Assembly: GCF_032594935.1 (NCBI RefSeq)
Contig: NZ_CP118734.1
Coordinates: 1,764,001 to 1,828,000, forward strand
Direction of reading: 5' to 3'
Length of the DNA: 64,000 bases
Source: Streptococcus sp. 29892
GTDB lineage: Bacteria; Bacillota; Bacilli; Lactobacillales; Streptococcaceae
Part shown: positions 25,250-34,128 of the stretch, one piece after another
How the letters are laid out: every line of letters starts with the position of its first letter
Numbering within the stretch: position 1 is the stretch's first letter
Notes under the pieces: model-generated
Database searches by the model: none
Told to the model about the DNA's origin: nothing
What the model saw: the letters and a program-made list of their open reading frames with translations, nothing else
Translations under genes and position numbers: made by a program

Positions 25250-25866
25250 ACGAGTTTCTTTTCCATTTTGATATATTCCGCTTGCTTTTCTGTTTCTGTA
25301 AATCCAAGAGCATGAAAGAGTTTTTGGGCAACTTGATGAGAGCTAGCAACTGTCAGTTTGATACTAGCTGGTTGAACATGCTCTACTAGGTAGTCTTCAA
25401 TAGTCTGGTAGAAAGCTCTGCCATTTCCCTGACCGGTCAAAGAAGGTTTCATGCCCAAACGAAGTTCAACTACCTCACCAACTTGGTCCATACAGAAATA
25501 GCCCATGAGGGCGGCATTGCGGATGACTGCAAAAAAGCGGTCCCCACGCGCCCCTGGCGAAATCATCTCCGCATAGGTCTTGGGGTGTGCACTAATCGTA
25601 TAGACATCCAAAGGGGCTTGATAGCGCCATTGGTTAGCAATTTCCAATGCCAGATCCTGGGGCAGGGGCATGATGTAAAAATAATCCATCTTCCGAAAAT
25701 TTTTAGACAAATTTTTAATCCTGCGGTTTTGGGTGGCGTAATTATCTGTCTGATAGACATAATCCACATAGCCCAACTGATAGGAGGGAATCATGTCCTT
25801 AAAAATCAACTGAACATCCTCGGGAAAACGGAGTATTAATTCATTCAAACGGTTATTTTCTAACAT
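25240..25866 (-). CDS. GNAT family acetyltransferase
   Basis: 208 aa. The C-terminal half (about residues 90-205) is a GNAT fold, with RLGMKPSLTGQGNGRAFYQT as the acetyl-CoA loop and AQKLFHALGFTETEKQAEYI near the end. The first 85 residues are an unrelated-looking segment with several Tyr and Asn residues and no domain I can name. It precedes rsuA in an overlapping operon, a common streptococcal pairing, so a link to rRNA or ribosomal protein modification is possible, but speculative. The ribosome site is weak. Confidence 0.72.
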   Translation of the reverse strand: MLENNRLNELILRFPEDVQLIFKDMIPSYQLGYVDYVYQTDNYATQNRRIKNLSKNFRKMDYFYIMPLPQDLALEIANQWRYQAPLDVYTISAHPKTYAEMISPGARGDRFFAVIRNAALMGYFCMDQVGEVVELRLGMKPSLTGQGNGRAFYQTIEDYLVEHVQPASIKLTVASSHQVAQKLFHALGFTETEKQAEYIKMEKKLVCD

Positions 25867-25903
25867 AAATCCATTATAGCAAAAAAGAAACGGAAATCCG
25901 CTT

Positions 25904-27067
25904 CTATTTCTTCATTTGTTGGTAAATCAAACCAGCACTTATCAAGGCACAGCCGATGGCATAAATCCCAAAGGCACCTGTTGGGGTTGGGTTGAGTTTT
26001 TCCAGATAAGTCGGCAAGATAGCAGATGTCGCACCGCCGATATTGCAACCCATGAGGACGATTGTCATGACCGTATTGAGCAAGGCCTTAGGCGCCCGAT
26101 CCGTTACCTGACTAAAGACAATGGTTAGAATGATGCTGTAGAAAAATCCTGACACCATACCACCAAGACCCAGTACCCAGAGATTATCCGCAAAGGCAAT
26201 GCCGACAACCGCGAGTCCAAAGACCACGTAGGAAACAGCTAAAAGCCAACCCTTCAAACGACCAACCAAGCTACTAAAGACCGTCCCTGCCACAATCCCC
26301 ATGACCTGCATAAGACTGAGAATCAGACTGGCTTGCTGAGCAGTACCAATGCCCTTGGCTAAAATAATCTGAGGAATACGAATGGTCAGGAAGGTATTGA
26401 CATTGATAACAAAGAAGGCTAAGAATGCCAGATAAATGCCCATCATCCACATGGTCTTATCCAGTTTGACCTTGGGCGCATTCTCCTCAACCTTCACCTC
26501 CATGCGTGCCAGCAATTCCTCCTTGGGAACAAAGAGAAGGAAGAGGGCCAAGATGACCAAGGCAAAAAGGTAGACCAAGAAGGCAGGTTGCCAACCAAAC
26601 TGGGTCAACCAACCGACAAGGAGGGTAAGCCCTGCGCTTCCCAAAACCTCTGCTGAACCACGCAAGCCCATCATCTGCACCCGCTCCTGACCGGTGAAAA
26701 AATTACCGATAATGTTAATAGCACGCGCATTGATCAAGCCAATCCCCAAACCAAGCAAGATACGAGCCAATAAAATCAGAGGATAAGCAGTTAGAAACAT
26801 GGGCAAAGCTCCACCGGTGGCCATAAGCAAAAGCCCTGCAATGATAATGTTTCGTTCTGATAAGAAACGAACAACTAGACCATTTGCCAATAGAGTAACC
26901 ATAATAGCAAAGGATGTCACCGTAATCAAATTTTCCACCTGGGCCGCTGCAATTCCCTGCTGGGCAAAATGCTCAATCATCTGTGGAATAGCTGGTGAAA
27001 CTGCAAATGTCGAAACCAGCATGGTGGATAGGGCCAGCAAACTGGCTTTTTCTAAAATTCTTTTCAT
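25904..27067 (-). CDS. Major facilitator superfamily transporter
   Basis: 387-aa MFS protein with 12 predicted helices in two halves joined by an acidic loop (MEVKVEENAPKVKLDK, about residues 185-200). The motif-A-like region NGLVVRFLSERN follows helix 2. It resembles drug or cyanate-type effluxers such as YfcJ/CynX, but the substrate cannot be told. ATG 27067 has an AAAGGGAG site; codons further upstream overlap the promoter, where a TG-extended TATACT is seen at 27103-27098. Confidence 0.8.
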   Translation of the reverse strand: MKRILEKASLLALSTMLVSTFAVSPAIPQMIEHFAQQGIAAAQVENLITVTSFAIMVTLLANGLVVRFLSERNIIIAGLLLMATGGALPMFLTAYPLILLARILLGLGIGLINARAINIIGNFFTGQERVQMMGLRGSAEVLGSAGLTLLVGWLTQFGWQPAFLVYLFALVILALFLLFVPKEELLARMEVKVEENAPKVKLDKTMWMMGIYLAFLAFFVINVNTFLTIRIPQIILAKGIGTAQQASLILSLMQVMGIVAGTVFSSLVGRLKGWLLAVSYVVFGLAVVGIAFADNLWVLGLGGMVSGFFYSIILTIVFSQVTDRAPKALLNTVMTIVLMGCNIGGATSAILPTYLEKLNPTPTGAFGIYAIGCALISAGLIYQQMKK

Positions 27068-27158
27068 TTTTCTCCCTTTCAACGTTCGTCTTTTACTAGT
27101 ATAACAGATTTGAAAACGAATAGATAGAAAAGTCCGACTTTTATTCTCTCCCATTTCA

Positions 27159-27167
27159 TGCTATACT
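27159..27167 (+). promoter_or_regulatory. Extended -10 promoter of def
   Basis: TGCTATACT is a TG-extended -10 about 30 bp upstream of the def start codon. Confidence 0.6.
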
Positions 27168-27196
27168 TATCTTAACTATATTCAAAGGAGAGAATC

Positions 27197-27811
27197 ATGT
27201 CTGTTATTGAACGATTGACAAAAGCTGCCCATTTGATTGACATGGATGACATCATCCGTGAAGGGCATCCAACCCTACGCCAAGTTGCCGAAGAAGTTGT
27301 ATTTCCTCTATCTGATCAGGAAATTATTTTAGGCGAAAAAATGATGCAATTCCTCAAACATTCGCAGGATCCTGTCATGGCTGAAAAAATGAAACTCCGT
27401 GGCGGAGTTGGTCTAGCAGCACCTCAGATTGATGTTTCCAAACGCATTATTGCTGTCTTGGTCCCAAATCCAGAAGATGAGGAAGGCAATCCACCTGCCC
27501 AAGCCTACTCCCTCCAAGAAGTCATGTACAATCCTAAAATCGTGGCACACTCTGTCCAAGAAGCGGCTATGGAAGGGGGCGAAGGCTGCCTATCTGTTGA
27601 CCGCGAAGTCCAGGGCTACGTTGTCCGCCACGCGCGCGTGACTGTTGACTACATGGACAAAAACGGCGAAAAACACCGTATCAAACTCAAGGGCTTTAAT
27701 GCCATCGTGGTCCAACACGAAATTGATCACCTCAACGGTGTCATGTTCTACGACCGCATTGACCCAGAACACCCATTTGCCGTTAAAGAAGGCATGTTGG
27801 TAATTGAATAA
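27197..27811 (+). CDS. def: Peptide deformylase
   Basis: 204-aa metalloprotease that removes the formyl group from nascent proteins. The three signature motifs are present: [14 protein letters not shown] (metal-ligand Cys) and QHEIDH (two His ligands and the catalytic Glu). The insert between motifs 1 and 2 ([20 protein letters not shown]) is typical of the longer Gram-positive type 2 enzymes. An AAAGGAGAG site precedes the ATG, and it ends at its own terminator. Confidence 0.97.
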   Translation: MSVIERLTKAAHLIDMDDIIREGHPTLRQVAEEVVFPLSDQEIILGEKMMQFLKHSQDPVMAEKMKLRGGVGLAAPQIDVSKRIIAVLVPNPEDEEGNPPAQAYSLQEVMYNPKIVAHSVQEAAMEGGEGCLSVDREVQGYVVRHARVTVDYMDKNGEKHRIKLKGFNAIVVQHEIDHLNGVMFYDRIDPEHPFAVKEGMLVIE

Positions 27812-27819
27812 ACATAAGA

Positions 27820-27850
27820 AACTGACTGAAGAATTTTCAGCCAGTTTTTC
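27820..27850 (+). terminator. Terminator of def
   Basis: Arms aactgactga (27820-27829) and tcagccagtt (27837-27846) pair with one mismatch, followed by TTTCTTTTTTT. Confidence 0.8.
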
Positions 27851-27855
27851 TTTTT

Positions 27856-30198
27856 TTATGAAAATAGCAGAGCTAACTGCCTAAAAATTTCCTGCCCATC
27901 CAAGACCAAATCTTGAAAAAGGAAATAGTCCAGCAGAGCCAAGAATCCAATTAGCAAGATAAAGACGACCAAACGATTTGAAAACCGAACTTGCAAAAGA
28001 TGGTTGAGACTAACCAATCCAATTTCCAAGACAAGCAAGCCAACCACCATCCACAAGAGATAAGGAGCATTGGGCAGGAACCAAGCCCAGAGTTCTTGTC
28101 CCCTCAGGAGTTCAAGAAAAATACCCCTCTCCGAATGGGAAAGCAAGATTATGCCATCTTCCAGATAACCGATTCCTCCGACCAGACTATTGACTAGGAA
28201 AAGGCTAACGAGAAAGAACACTGTAAATCCTAGTGCCTGGCCCAGTCCCAGCAACCACTTAGTGAGTAGAACCTGACGCAAATCCACAGGCTGGGTCTGA
28301 TAAAGACGCCAGTTTTTTCCAGCAATCTCCACCGCCTTGCCCCGACTGCCAAGCCAAACCGCCAGCAAGAGCACCACCAAATAGGCCGGACCATCAAAGA
28401 GAGAGCGCAGACTGCCGATACCTGACAAATCTCTGGAACGGTCCCATGTGGGATCATCTGCTGGAACCAAGGCATCATTAGTATCAAAACGATTTTCCAA
28501 GCTGGTCAAAATGACATCCTTGCCCCGCTTAGTTGCTGGCACCCCAGCCTCCATCAGCTGCTTCCAGTAATACTGACTGACCTGATTGCGGGTCTGGTAA
28601 CGGCGAAGATTATCCACCGTCTGGCTGGCCCCAATATCACCATTGGCAAATGCCTTTTCCTCCCTAGCCCATAAATAGACCTGCTCTGCCTTCAGTAAAG
28701 CAAGGTGACTAGCCGGCAGGGCCTGAGGTTTTTCCTGATAAACCTGCCACTGTTTGACATAGAGGTCCTTATAGATATGATATTCCTGTAAAAGCTCCAC
28801 TCTCCACTCCAACTCCTCCTGATAGCTCGCGTCCTCTTTGACCAACTGCCTCAGACGGCTGATTTCCGACTGCAAACTCTCCACATAGGCCCCATCCTGC
28901 TCATAGGACTGGGCAACCAACTCCATCGAAACCCTCTCCTCCTGGGCAACCTCTTGCTTTTGTAGGCCTGTTACTAGGGAAAATAGCAGAGCTAGGAGCA
29001 AGTTTACTAAGACGAGCCCTTTCCAAGTCTTGAGCCGACTAAGGATGAGTATTTCAAAAGACCAAACCTTGTCCAAAGGACAGGTTTCCCATTCTTTCTG
29101 ATAACCAACTGACAAGACCAACCTTTTCTTTTCTGTCAGCACATAATAGGCAACGAAAAGCCCAATGGTCAGCAGGAGAAAGACATCCACCGCTACAAAG
29201 ACCTGTGAAAATACGCCTGTGTCTAAAAAACTAGGAAAGGCCAGTAAGGGAAATACTTGACCTGACCAACCAGCTACTGCACCAGCCTGATAGGAAAGCC
29301 CCAGAGCCAATAGTAGCCCCGTCACTACAAAAATCAGCCGACTGGCTAACAAGTGGTCCAAAAATCCAAATAGCAGGCGAACAGCAAGAAGCAAGACCAG
29401 CCAAAAGCCAAGCAAGATAAGCCCATAAAGCCAAGAGCCTATCAACTGACTCTGCCCCAAAATTTCAAGAGGAGCTTGAAAACTAGATACAGCCAACTGA
29501 CCTGTCAGCCCATCATAGACCAGGATAAAAAGCAAACCTATCCCCACAGCCAACAGAAGCGACAGCAAGGAAGCAACCAAACGCCTGAGCCCCTGCAAAC
29601 TCAGACTATCCCATTGCCGCAACTGCCAAACTTGATGCGCCAGTGTCTTTTCCGACAGCTGATTGGCAAGTAGAAAACCAAGCACCAAAAATACAGGAAG
29701 AAAACCAAACAAACTTTCTAAATAGGCTTGAACAATACGCCCTGTTGACCAGGCTTGATTTTCAGGACCATCAGGCAATTGGTAGGCAAGCAACCAGTCA
29801 TTCCATCTGGCCAAGCGTTCGACTTCAGTTTGGGTCAAAGACTGCCGAGTTTGAAAAAGCTGTCGATTGCGACTGATAAAATAGTCCAAATCCTGATACA
29901 TGAGTTTGCGGTAGTTGGGGATAGCTTCAAACTTCCCCTCATCTAAGGCCTGACCGACACTTTCTATATCGGATTTCAAGCCCAGCATCCGCGGTGCTTC
30001 TTCTGAGCCATCCTCAATTTTTATATCTGCCAAGACACTAGCTAATTCACTCAGTTCTTTTTTATAGGTTTCCACATAGGTCGCTTGGTGGACTTGGCGC
30101 TGAGAAATAGGAAGGTAAGCCAGACCTAGAAAACCCAGCACGAGCAAGCAGTAGAGAGGCGACCAGAGAATTTTCTTGATTTCAAAGTTCAGCCTCAT
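27856..30198 (-). CDS. Large ABC-2 type transporter permease
   Basis: The 780-aa membrane protein has two similar halves. Each begins with a helix followed by an extracytoplasmic helical region (about residues 30-150 and 430-580) and then a block of five to six helices. This resembles a tandem duplication of an ABC-2 permease. The second extracytoplasmic region (SYEQDGAYVESLQSEISRLR) looks coiled-coil. Its start overlaps the stop of the ATPase gene (ATGA), so together they form one exporter. The substrate is unknown; exporters of this form often move peptides or lipids. Confidence 0.75.
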   Translation of the reverse strand: MRLNFEIKKILWSPLYCLLVLGFLGLAYLPISQRQVHQATYVETYKKELSELASVLADIKIEDGSEEAPRMLGLKSDIESVGQALDEGKFEAIPNYRKLMYQDLDYFISRNRQLFQTRQSLTQTEVERLARWNDWLLAYQLPDGPENQAWSTGRIVQAYLESLFGFLPVFLVLGFLLANQLSEKTLAHQVWQLRQWDSLSLQGLRRLVASLLSLLLAVGIGLLFILVYDGLTGQLAVSSFQAPLEILGQSQLIGSWLYGLILLGFWLVLLLAVRLLFGFLDHLLASRLIFVVTGLLLALGLSYQAGAVAGWSGQVFPLLAFPSFLDTGVFSQVFVAVDVFLLLTIGLFVAYYVLTEKKRLVLSVGYQKEWETCPLDKVWSFEILILSRLKTWKGLVLVNLLLALLFSLVTGLQKQEVAQEERVSMELVAQSYEQDGAYVESLQSEISRLRQLVKEDASYQEELEWRVELLQEYHIYKDLYVKQWQVYQEKPQALPASHLALLKAEQVYLWAREEKAFANGDIGASQTVDNLRRYQTRNQVSQYYWKQLMEAGVPATKRGKDVILTSLENRFDTNDALVPADDPTWDRSRDLSGIGSLRSLFDGPAYLVVLLLAVWLGSRGKAVEIAGKNWRLYQTQPVDLRQVLLTKWLLGLGQALGFTVFFLVSLFLVNSLVGGIGYLEDGIILLSHSERGIFLELLRGQELWAWFLPNAPYLLWMVVGLLVLEIGLVSLNHLLQVRFSNRLVVFILLIGFLALLDYFLFQDLVLDGQEIFRQLALLFS

Positions 30199-31079
30199 AT
30201 CTCCTCACCACCTTCCTCCACGTAGAGATCACGATAGAGGGATTCCATATAGTCGCTGGCTTTTGTAAGGCCAGCCACCTGCTGGATTGGAATACAATCC
30301 AAACAATCCAGTAAATCTCTCTCAGGCAAGAAGATTTCCACCAGACCCTGCTCTGCCTTTTTCCACAAGAGTTGAGGATAATCCCGTAAAAATTCCTGAA
30401 CCTGCTTGGAGTTTTCCACAGCAAGATGGTAATCATAATCAGCCGTCAACTCCACTTCTGTGGCAATCAACTTGCTAGCCTTGAGGAAATAAACCTGATT
30501 AGTCAGCTTCTCAATCTCCGACAAATGGTGGGAAGAAAGCAAAATGGCAACCCCTTCTGCTTGTAGGTTTAGAAGAAATTCCCGCTGTTGAATGATATTG
30601 GTCGGGTCCAAGCCGATATGGGGTTCATCCAGCAACAAGAGCTTGGGCTTGGGAAGGACAGCCATGGCAAAGAGCAGCTTCTGCTTCATACCCATGGAAT
30701 AGCCAGCCACCCGCTTTTTGACATAGTAGCCCATCCCCAATTCTTCCACCAATGCATCCACTTCCTTTTTCCCCAGCTTGTGGGTGGCAGCCACATAGGT
30801 CAGATGGTCGTAACCCGTCAACTGTGGATAAAGGGCTTGGGCGTCCAACATGACAGACATATCCTGAAAAATCGCTCGGTCACTATTGGGACGACCATTG
30901 ATGCTTACCGACCCACGGTCAGCGGTTTCTGTGTTGCTGATGATATTCAGGAGGGTGGATTTTCCCACACCATTGGGACCGACTAGGGCCACCAAGTCCC
31001 CCGCTTTCAGCTCAAAGGACACATAGGACAAGACCTGGTGGGCACCGTATCGCTTGCAGACATCAACTACTTTTAGCAT
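30195..31079 (-). CDS. ABC transporter ATP-binding protein
   Basis: 294-aa ATPase partner of the 780-aa permease. Motifs are Walker A GPNGVGKSTLLN (about residue 36), signature YSMGMKQKL, Walker B KLLLLDEPHIGLDP and the H-loop SSHHLSEI. The last 80 residues are a divergent C-terminal extension. ATG 31079 (MLKVVDVCKRYG) has an AAAGGAG site; the frame upstream is promoter. A perfect palindrome covers that promoter, so a dedicated regulator probably controls it, but no regulator gene is adjacent. Confidence 0.88.
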   Translation of the reverse strand: MLKVVDVCKRYGAHQVLSYVSFELKAGDLVALVGPNGVGKSTLLNIISNTETADRGSVSINGRPNSDRAIFQDMSVMLDAQALYPQLTGYDHLTYVAATHKLGKKEVDALVEELGMGYYVKKRVAGYSMGMKQKLLFAMAVLPKPKLLLLDEPHIGLDPTNIIQQREFLLNLQAEGVAILLSSHHLSEIEKLTNQVYFLKASKLIATEVELTADYDYHLAVENSKQVQEFLRDYPQLLWKKAEQGLVEIFLPERDLLDCLDCIPIQQVAGLTKASDYMESLYRDLYVEEGGEEI

Positions 31080-31109
31080 AGAAACTCCTTTCTTGGGGAA
31101 ATGGCAGGT

Positions 31110-31137
31110 TTTATTTAATATAATAATATTAAATAAA
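31110..31137. promoter_or_regulatory. Perfect 28-bp palindrome on the ABC operon promoter
   Basis: TTTATTTAATAT (31110-31121) is repeated as its exact complement at 31126-31137 around AATA. On the minus strand a promoter TTGTTC-17 bp-TATTAT has its -10 inside the palindrome. It is either an operator, for example for a GntR/YtrA-type repressor, or an AT-rich cruciform. The regulator is not in the window. Confidence 0.6.
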
Positions 31138-31151
31138 AGTATCCAGAACAA

Positions 31152-31182
31152 CAAAAAGTGGAAAGAAAGTGTCTCTCCACTT
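31152..31182 (-). terminator. Terminator of the Rgg-linked secreted-protein operon
   Basis: aagtgga (31156-31162) and tccactt (31176-31182) form a stem, followed on the minus strand by TTTTTGTTGTT. Confidence 0.75.
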
Positions 31183-31234
31183 AATAATACTTTACCCCAA
31201 TATTACAACACATAAAATATTTAATTAATTTTTC

Positions 31235-31606
31235 TTAAAAATCAATTGATAAATATTTTTGACCTCCAAATAGATTGACAGCTCCCCAAGGAGAATTTAC
31301 TCCTACACCAATTAATACCGAACCATTAGCTCTCTGTCCATAAGGAATAGAACTTGTCCAAGTTTTTCTGTCAGAAATAGTATTTGGAAACCATGCCCAA
31401 TCAGTAAAATACATATTCGTTACACTCCCAGATGTAGGATTAGAGTATCCAGAAGCATGGAAAGTTACATTAAGAACGTGTAACCCCGCTAGAGAATGAC
31501 CATTTATATGTCGTGTTGCATTTACATAGCCCGCTGAAACAGGCTGAGCCTGAAAACAGATAACCAGTAAAGTTATCAAAATTGCTTTTAGAGAAAATTT
31601 TTTCAT
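31235..31606 (-). CDS. Small Sec-secreted protein of unknown function
   Basis: 123-aa precursor. MKKFSLKAILITLLVICFQA is a classic signal peptide with probable cleavage after PVSA, leaving a mature protein of about 98 residues. The mature part has no Cys and is rich in Trp, Gly, Asn and Ser with many short beta-like segments (FTDWAWFPNTISDRKTW, NGSVLIGVGVNSPWGAVN). I do not recognise a family; it lacks the obvious lactococcin-972 pattern. ATG 31606 is preferred to a GTG three codons earlier. It directly follows the fused ABC transporter gene, so it may be that transporter's cargo, its target or a bacteriocin-like effector. Confidence 0.65.
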   Translation of the reverse strand: MKKFSLKAILITLLVICFQAQPVSAGYVNATRHINGHSLAGLHVLNVTFHASGYSNPTSGSVTNMYFTDWAWFPNTISDRKTWTSSIPYGQRANGSVLIGVGVNSPWGAVNLFGGQKYLSIDF

Positions 31607-31615
31607 TAGAAACAC

Positions 31616-33670
31616 CTACCTATTCAATCTAATACAATCTACTGGGGATTTTTGACATGCCTTGTAAATCGGTAATAGTCCACTTGTGACAATCACACCA
31701 AAGCTAACTAGAGGTAAAGTAATCACATTTAAAATCATAACTCTCACAATATCCCTTATGTCTAAATCTAACGAAAAAGCTAGCAGAACCACTAATAAAA
31801 ATGATACTAATAAAGCCATTGAACCGACCGATATAGCATATTGGACCAACTCTCTATAATAAAAACGTCTGACTGCCTTACTATTAAACCCAATCGCTTT
31901 CAATATACCTACTTCTTCTTTACGAGTATTACTCACTTGGAAAAAAACGAAAAATAAACATAACCCCATAAGCAACAGGATGACTAGACCTATATATGTC
32001 GATACTTTTCTGACATAAGCTAGGATATCTTTCAGACTCTGATAATCTTCTGCCGAGGAAACAATTGTTACACTAGGAAGTTGTTTAATGCGGTCTATTT
32101 CCTCAGAAACAGCTGTGCTATTTTTTATTTTTATATGATAGGCACTTGATTGCCAACTAGAGACCGATAGCCCTCCTAATACTTCTGGAAGTTCCTCGTC
32201 CTGTTGTAATTCCTGCTGCAAATGTAGCATTTCATCAGCCATCATGAAGAAACTATTGCCATAAATTGAATATTGGAAAGGGTAGGAATTTTTTAATATC
32301 CCAATTATTTTGAACTCTCTTCTCTGTTTAACGTAGATGTTGCCGTCACTATCTAGGATTTCCCCTGTATCAGTGGTCATTTCCCCTTCATAAAGAGCTA
32401 CTGGTACATAATAATCTAATGTTATTCTTGGAAAAGTTCCCAACTCTGAAGATAAGTTTTGCGTTGCAATAAAACTTTCAGATACAATCAATCCTTGTTT
32501 CGTAGTTCTATCAATATACTCGATATTTCTCTCGGTCATATTCGTTTGAAATAGTGGCTGTATGCTGTACGGAGAAGACAAAGTAATCGTTTTTCCATTA
32601 AGAGTTATTTCAGGATTGATTTGCTGAGTTGATTGTTCAGGATTTTCAAAAGTCAATCCTTGATAAGGAAATTCTAAGTACGGGGTGACATTCAAAATAG
32701 CCACTGAATCCGCTAAAAATTCCACCTCATCAGTCGTAAATGACAAGAAATCATCATAAACTTGTTTCCCCTTAATCCCCAAGTTGTCATTCATGACTAA
32801 AAATCCATTTTCTAAAGAATTATCCAATAATTGCTGATAGTGAGACTGAAATAAACCAGTAATATTAAACATCATACTACTCAGGGCAACAAAGAAAATA
32901 AGTAAGCCTGTCACAATTTTGGAAATAGGGAATTTTCTCTTTGGTAAATCAATTTTTTGTTTGATCGAAAGATTGTAGATATCTCTGGCTCCCTCTTTTT
33001 TAAATGTATTTTTTTCTTCCTGTTCAATTCTTTGATCTAAAAATCTAATATGAACATCTCCGTATTTTATCACTTCATCATCATGAGAAACAATAATGAC
33101 TATTTTCTGATAATGATGTGCCAATTCTACTAAAAGATTCGTAATCTTCTCTCTATTCTCCTTGTCAAGCGAATTTGTGGGTTCATCTGCTAAAATAATA
33201 TCTTTATCTGTAACAATAGCTCTAGCGATGGCAACTCTTTGTTCCTCGCCACCTGATAAATCATAAGGGAAAGTGTATTTTTTATCTAATAAACCTAATT
33301 TTTTTAAACACTCATCCACTCTGTCATCTAAGTCATCAGCTTCACTTTGACTCTTGACTAACAATGCTAAATTATCATAAACACTGAACTGCCTTATTAA
33401 ATTCTTTTCTTGGAAAATAAATCCAATATGTTGGGCAATGAAATTTGAAACTGCTTCCCCATCAGTCAAGTTAAGCGGATGACCATCGTAAGAATAACTC
33501 ATATCTCCTAAATCAGTTGCTATTAGACCAATTTTGTTTAGTAATGACGACTTTCCAATACCTGAAGGGCCTGAAATCGTATATACGTTTCCTCTCTTAA
33601 ACTGTAAAGAAGTCTCATTTAACAGGATTCTAGAACCATATCTAAGAATAATTCCATCAATCTCTAACAT
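31616..33670 (-). CDS. MacB-like fused ATPase/FtsX-type ABC transporter
   Basis: 684 aa. The N-terminal ATPase has Walker A GPSGIGKSSLLN, Q-loop FIFQEKNLIRQF, signature LSGGEEQRVAIARA, Walker B IILADEPTNSLD and the H-loop VSHD. Helix 1 is at about residues 247-270, a large extracytoplasmic domain spans about 275-550, and three helices carry the FtsX motif (NTRKEEVGILKAIGFNSK). This is the MacB topology seen in peptide efflux, lipoprotein release and bacteriocin immunity. There is no C39 peptidase domain. The gene lies between a 34-aa ORF and the secreted-protein gene, all downstream of the pro-peptide gene. Confidence 0.85.
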   Translation of the reverse strand: MLEIDGIILRYGSRILLNETSLQFKRGNVYTISGPSGIGKSSLLNKIGLIATDLGDMSYSYDGHPLNLTDGEAVSNFIAQHIGFIFQEKNLIRQFSVYDNLALLVKSQSEADDLDDRVDECLKKLGLLDKKYTFPYDLSGGEEQRVAIARAIVTDKDIILADEPTNSLDKENREKITNLLVELAHHYQKIVIIVSHDDEVIKYGDVHIRFLDQRIEQEEKNTFKKEGARDIYNLSIKQKIDLPKRKFPISKIVTGLLIFFVALSSMMFNITGLFQSHYQQLLDNSLENGFLVMNDNLGIKGKQVYDDFLSFTTDEVEFLADSVAILNVTPYLEFPYQGLTFENPEQSTQQINPEITLNGKTITLSSPYSIQPLFQTNMTERNIEYIDRTTKQGLIVSESFIATQNLSSELGTFPRITLDYYVPVALYEGEMTTDTGEILDSDGNIYVKQRREFKIIGILKNSYPFQYSIYGNSFFMMADEMLHLQQELQQDEELPEVLGGLSVSSWQSSAYHIKIKNSTAVSEEIDRIKQLPSVTIVSSAEDYQSLKDILAYVRKVSTYIGLVILLLMGLCLFFVFFQVSNTRKEEVGILKAIGFNSKAVRRFYYRELVQYAISVGSMALLVSFLLVVLLAFSLDLDIRDIVRVMILNVITLPLVSFGVIVTSGLLPIYKACQKSPVDCIRLNR

Positions 33671-33682
33671 AGGTTTCCTCCC

Positions 33683-33787
33683 TTATATATGTTTATGCTT
33701 AGTAGATTTGCTAGAAGACCCCAATTTAAAATATGTTTCAGAGATAGTATCAAAACGAACCCTTACACTAAATATTGACATCCTCAT
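33683..33787 (-). CDS. Possible 34-aa peptide ORF between pro-peptide and transporter
   Basis: It reads from ATG 33787 (or ATG 33781) to TAA 33685-33683 and ends 12 nt before the transporter ATG. The peptide starts MRMSIFSVRVRFDT, contains KLGSSSKSTKHKH near its end and is basic. No good ribosome site precedes either ATG, so translation is uncertain. It sits where a bacteriocin or modified-peptide precursor would be expected, but I recognise no family and it may be chance. Confidence 0.35.
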   Translation of the reverse strand: MRMSIFSVRVRFDTISETYFKLGSSSKSTKHKHI

Positions 33788-33807
33788 ATAGCCACTTTTA
33801 CGGCTCC

Positions 33808-33933
33808 CTACCCCACCAGATGAGTTGCCGGTTGGGTTTCATAGATATCTTCATCTGGCTCACCAAAAATCCGAATGACCGAGATAAGTAAGACCAATAT
33901 GGCGATTGTCATATATGTGACCTTCTTTTTCAT
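33808..33933 (-). CDS. 41-aa membrane-anchored peptide, candidate pheromone precursor
   Basis: The peptide has a basic start (MKKKVTYM), one hydrophobic helix (TIAILVLLISVIRIF) and an 18-residue acidic tail ending PATHLVG. ATG 33933 has an AGGAGG-rich site; longer starts do not. It is transcribed divergently from an rgg-type gene 195 bp away. Size, topology and position match pro-peptides of RRNPP systems (SHP, PapR or Phr type), where a C-terminal fragment is released and sensed. It is longer than usual SHPs, and the mature form is unknown. An alternative is an operon-encoded small membrane protein such as an immunity peptide. Confidence 0.6.
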   Translation of the reverse strand: MKKKVTYMTIAILVLLISVIRIFGEPDEDIYETQPATHLVG

Positions 33934-34128
33934 CCGTCCCTCTCCTCCTCTCTGATGGGATTTTTTCTTGAATACCTCAATTCCTATCAAGAATATCGTT
34001 TCCGTTCTTCCTTTTCTCCTTTCTACCCTATAGAAATTGATGTATATTTTATACCATTATGATATACTATTTTTACAAACATTGTCTATTTTGTTACATA
34101 TTTTCACATTTTTTGAAAGGTGTAGTTT

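Noticed and set aside
31235..31606. Lactococcin 972 family bacteriocin
   Set aside because: The position near an ABC transporter is suggestive, but the characteristic Trp/His/Ser spacing and length are not seen, so no family is assigned.
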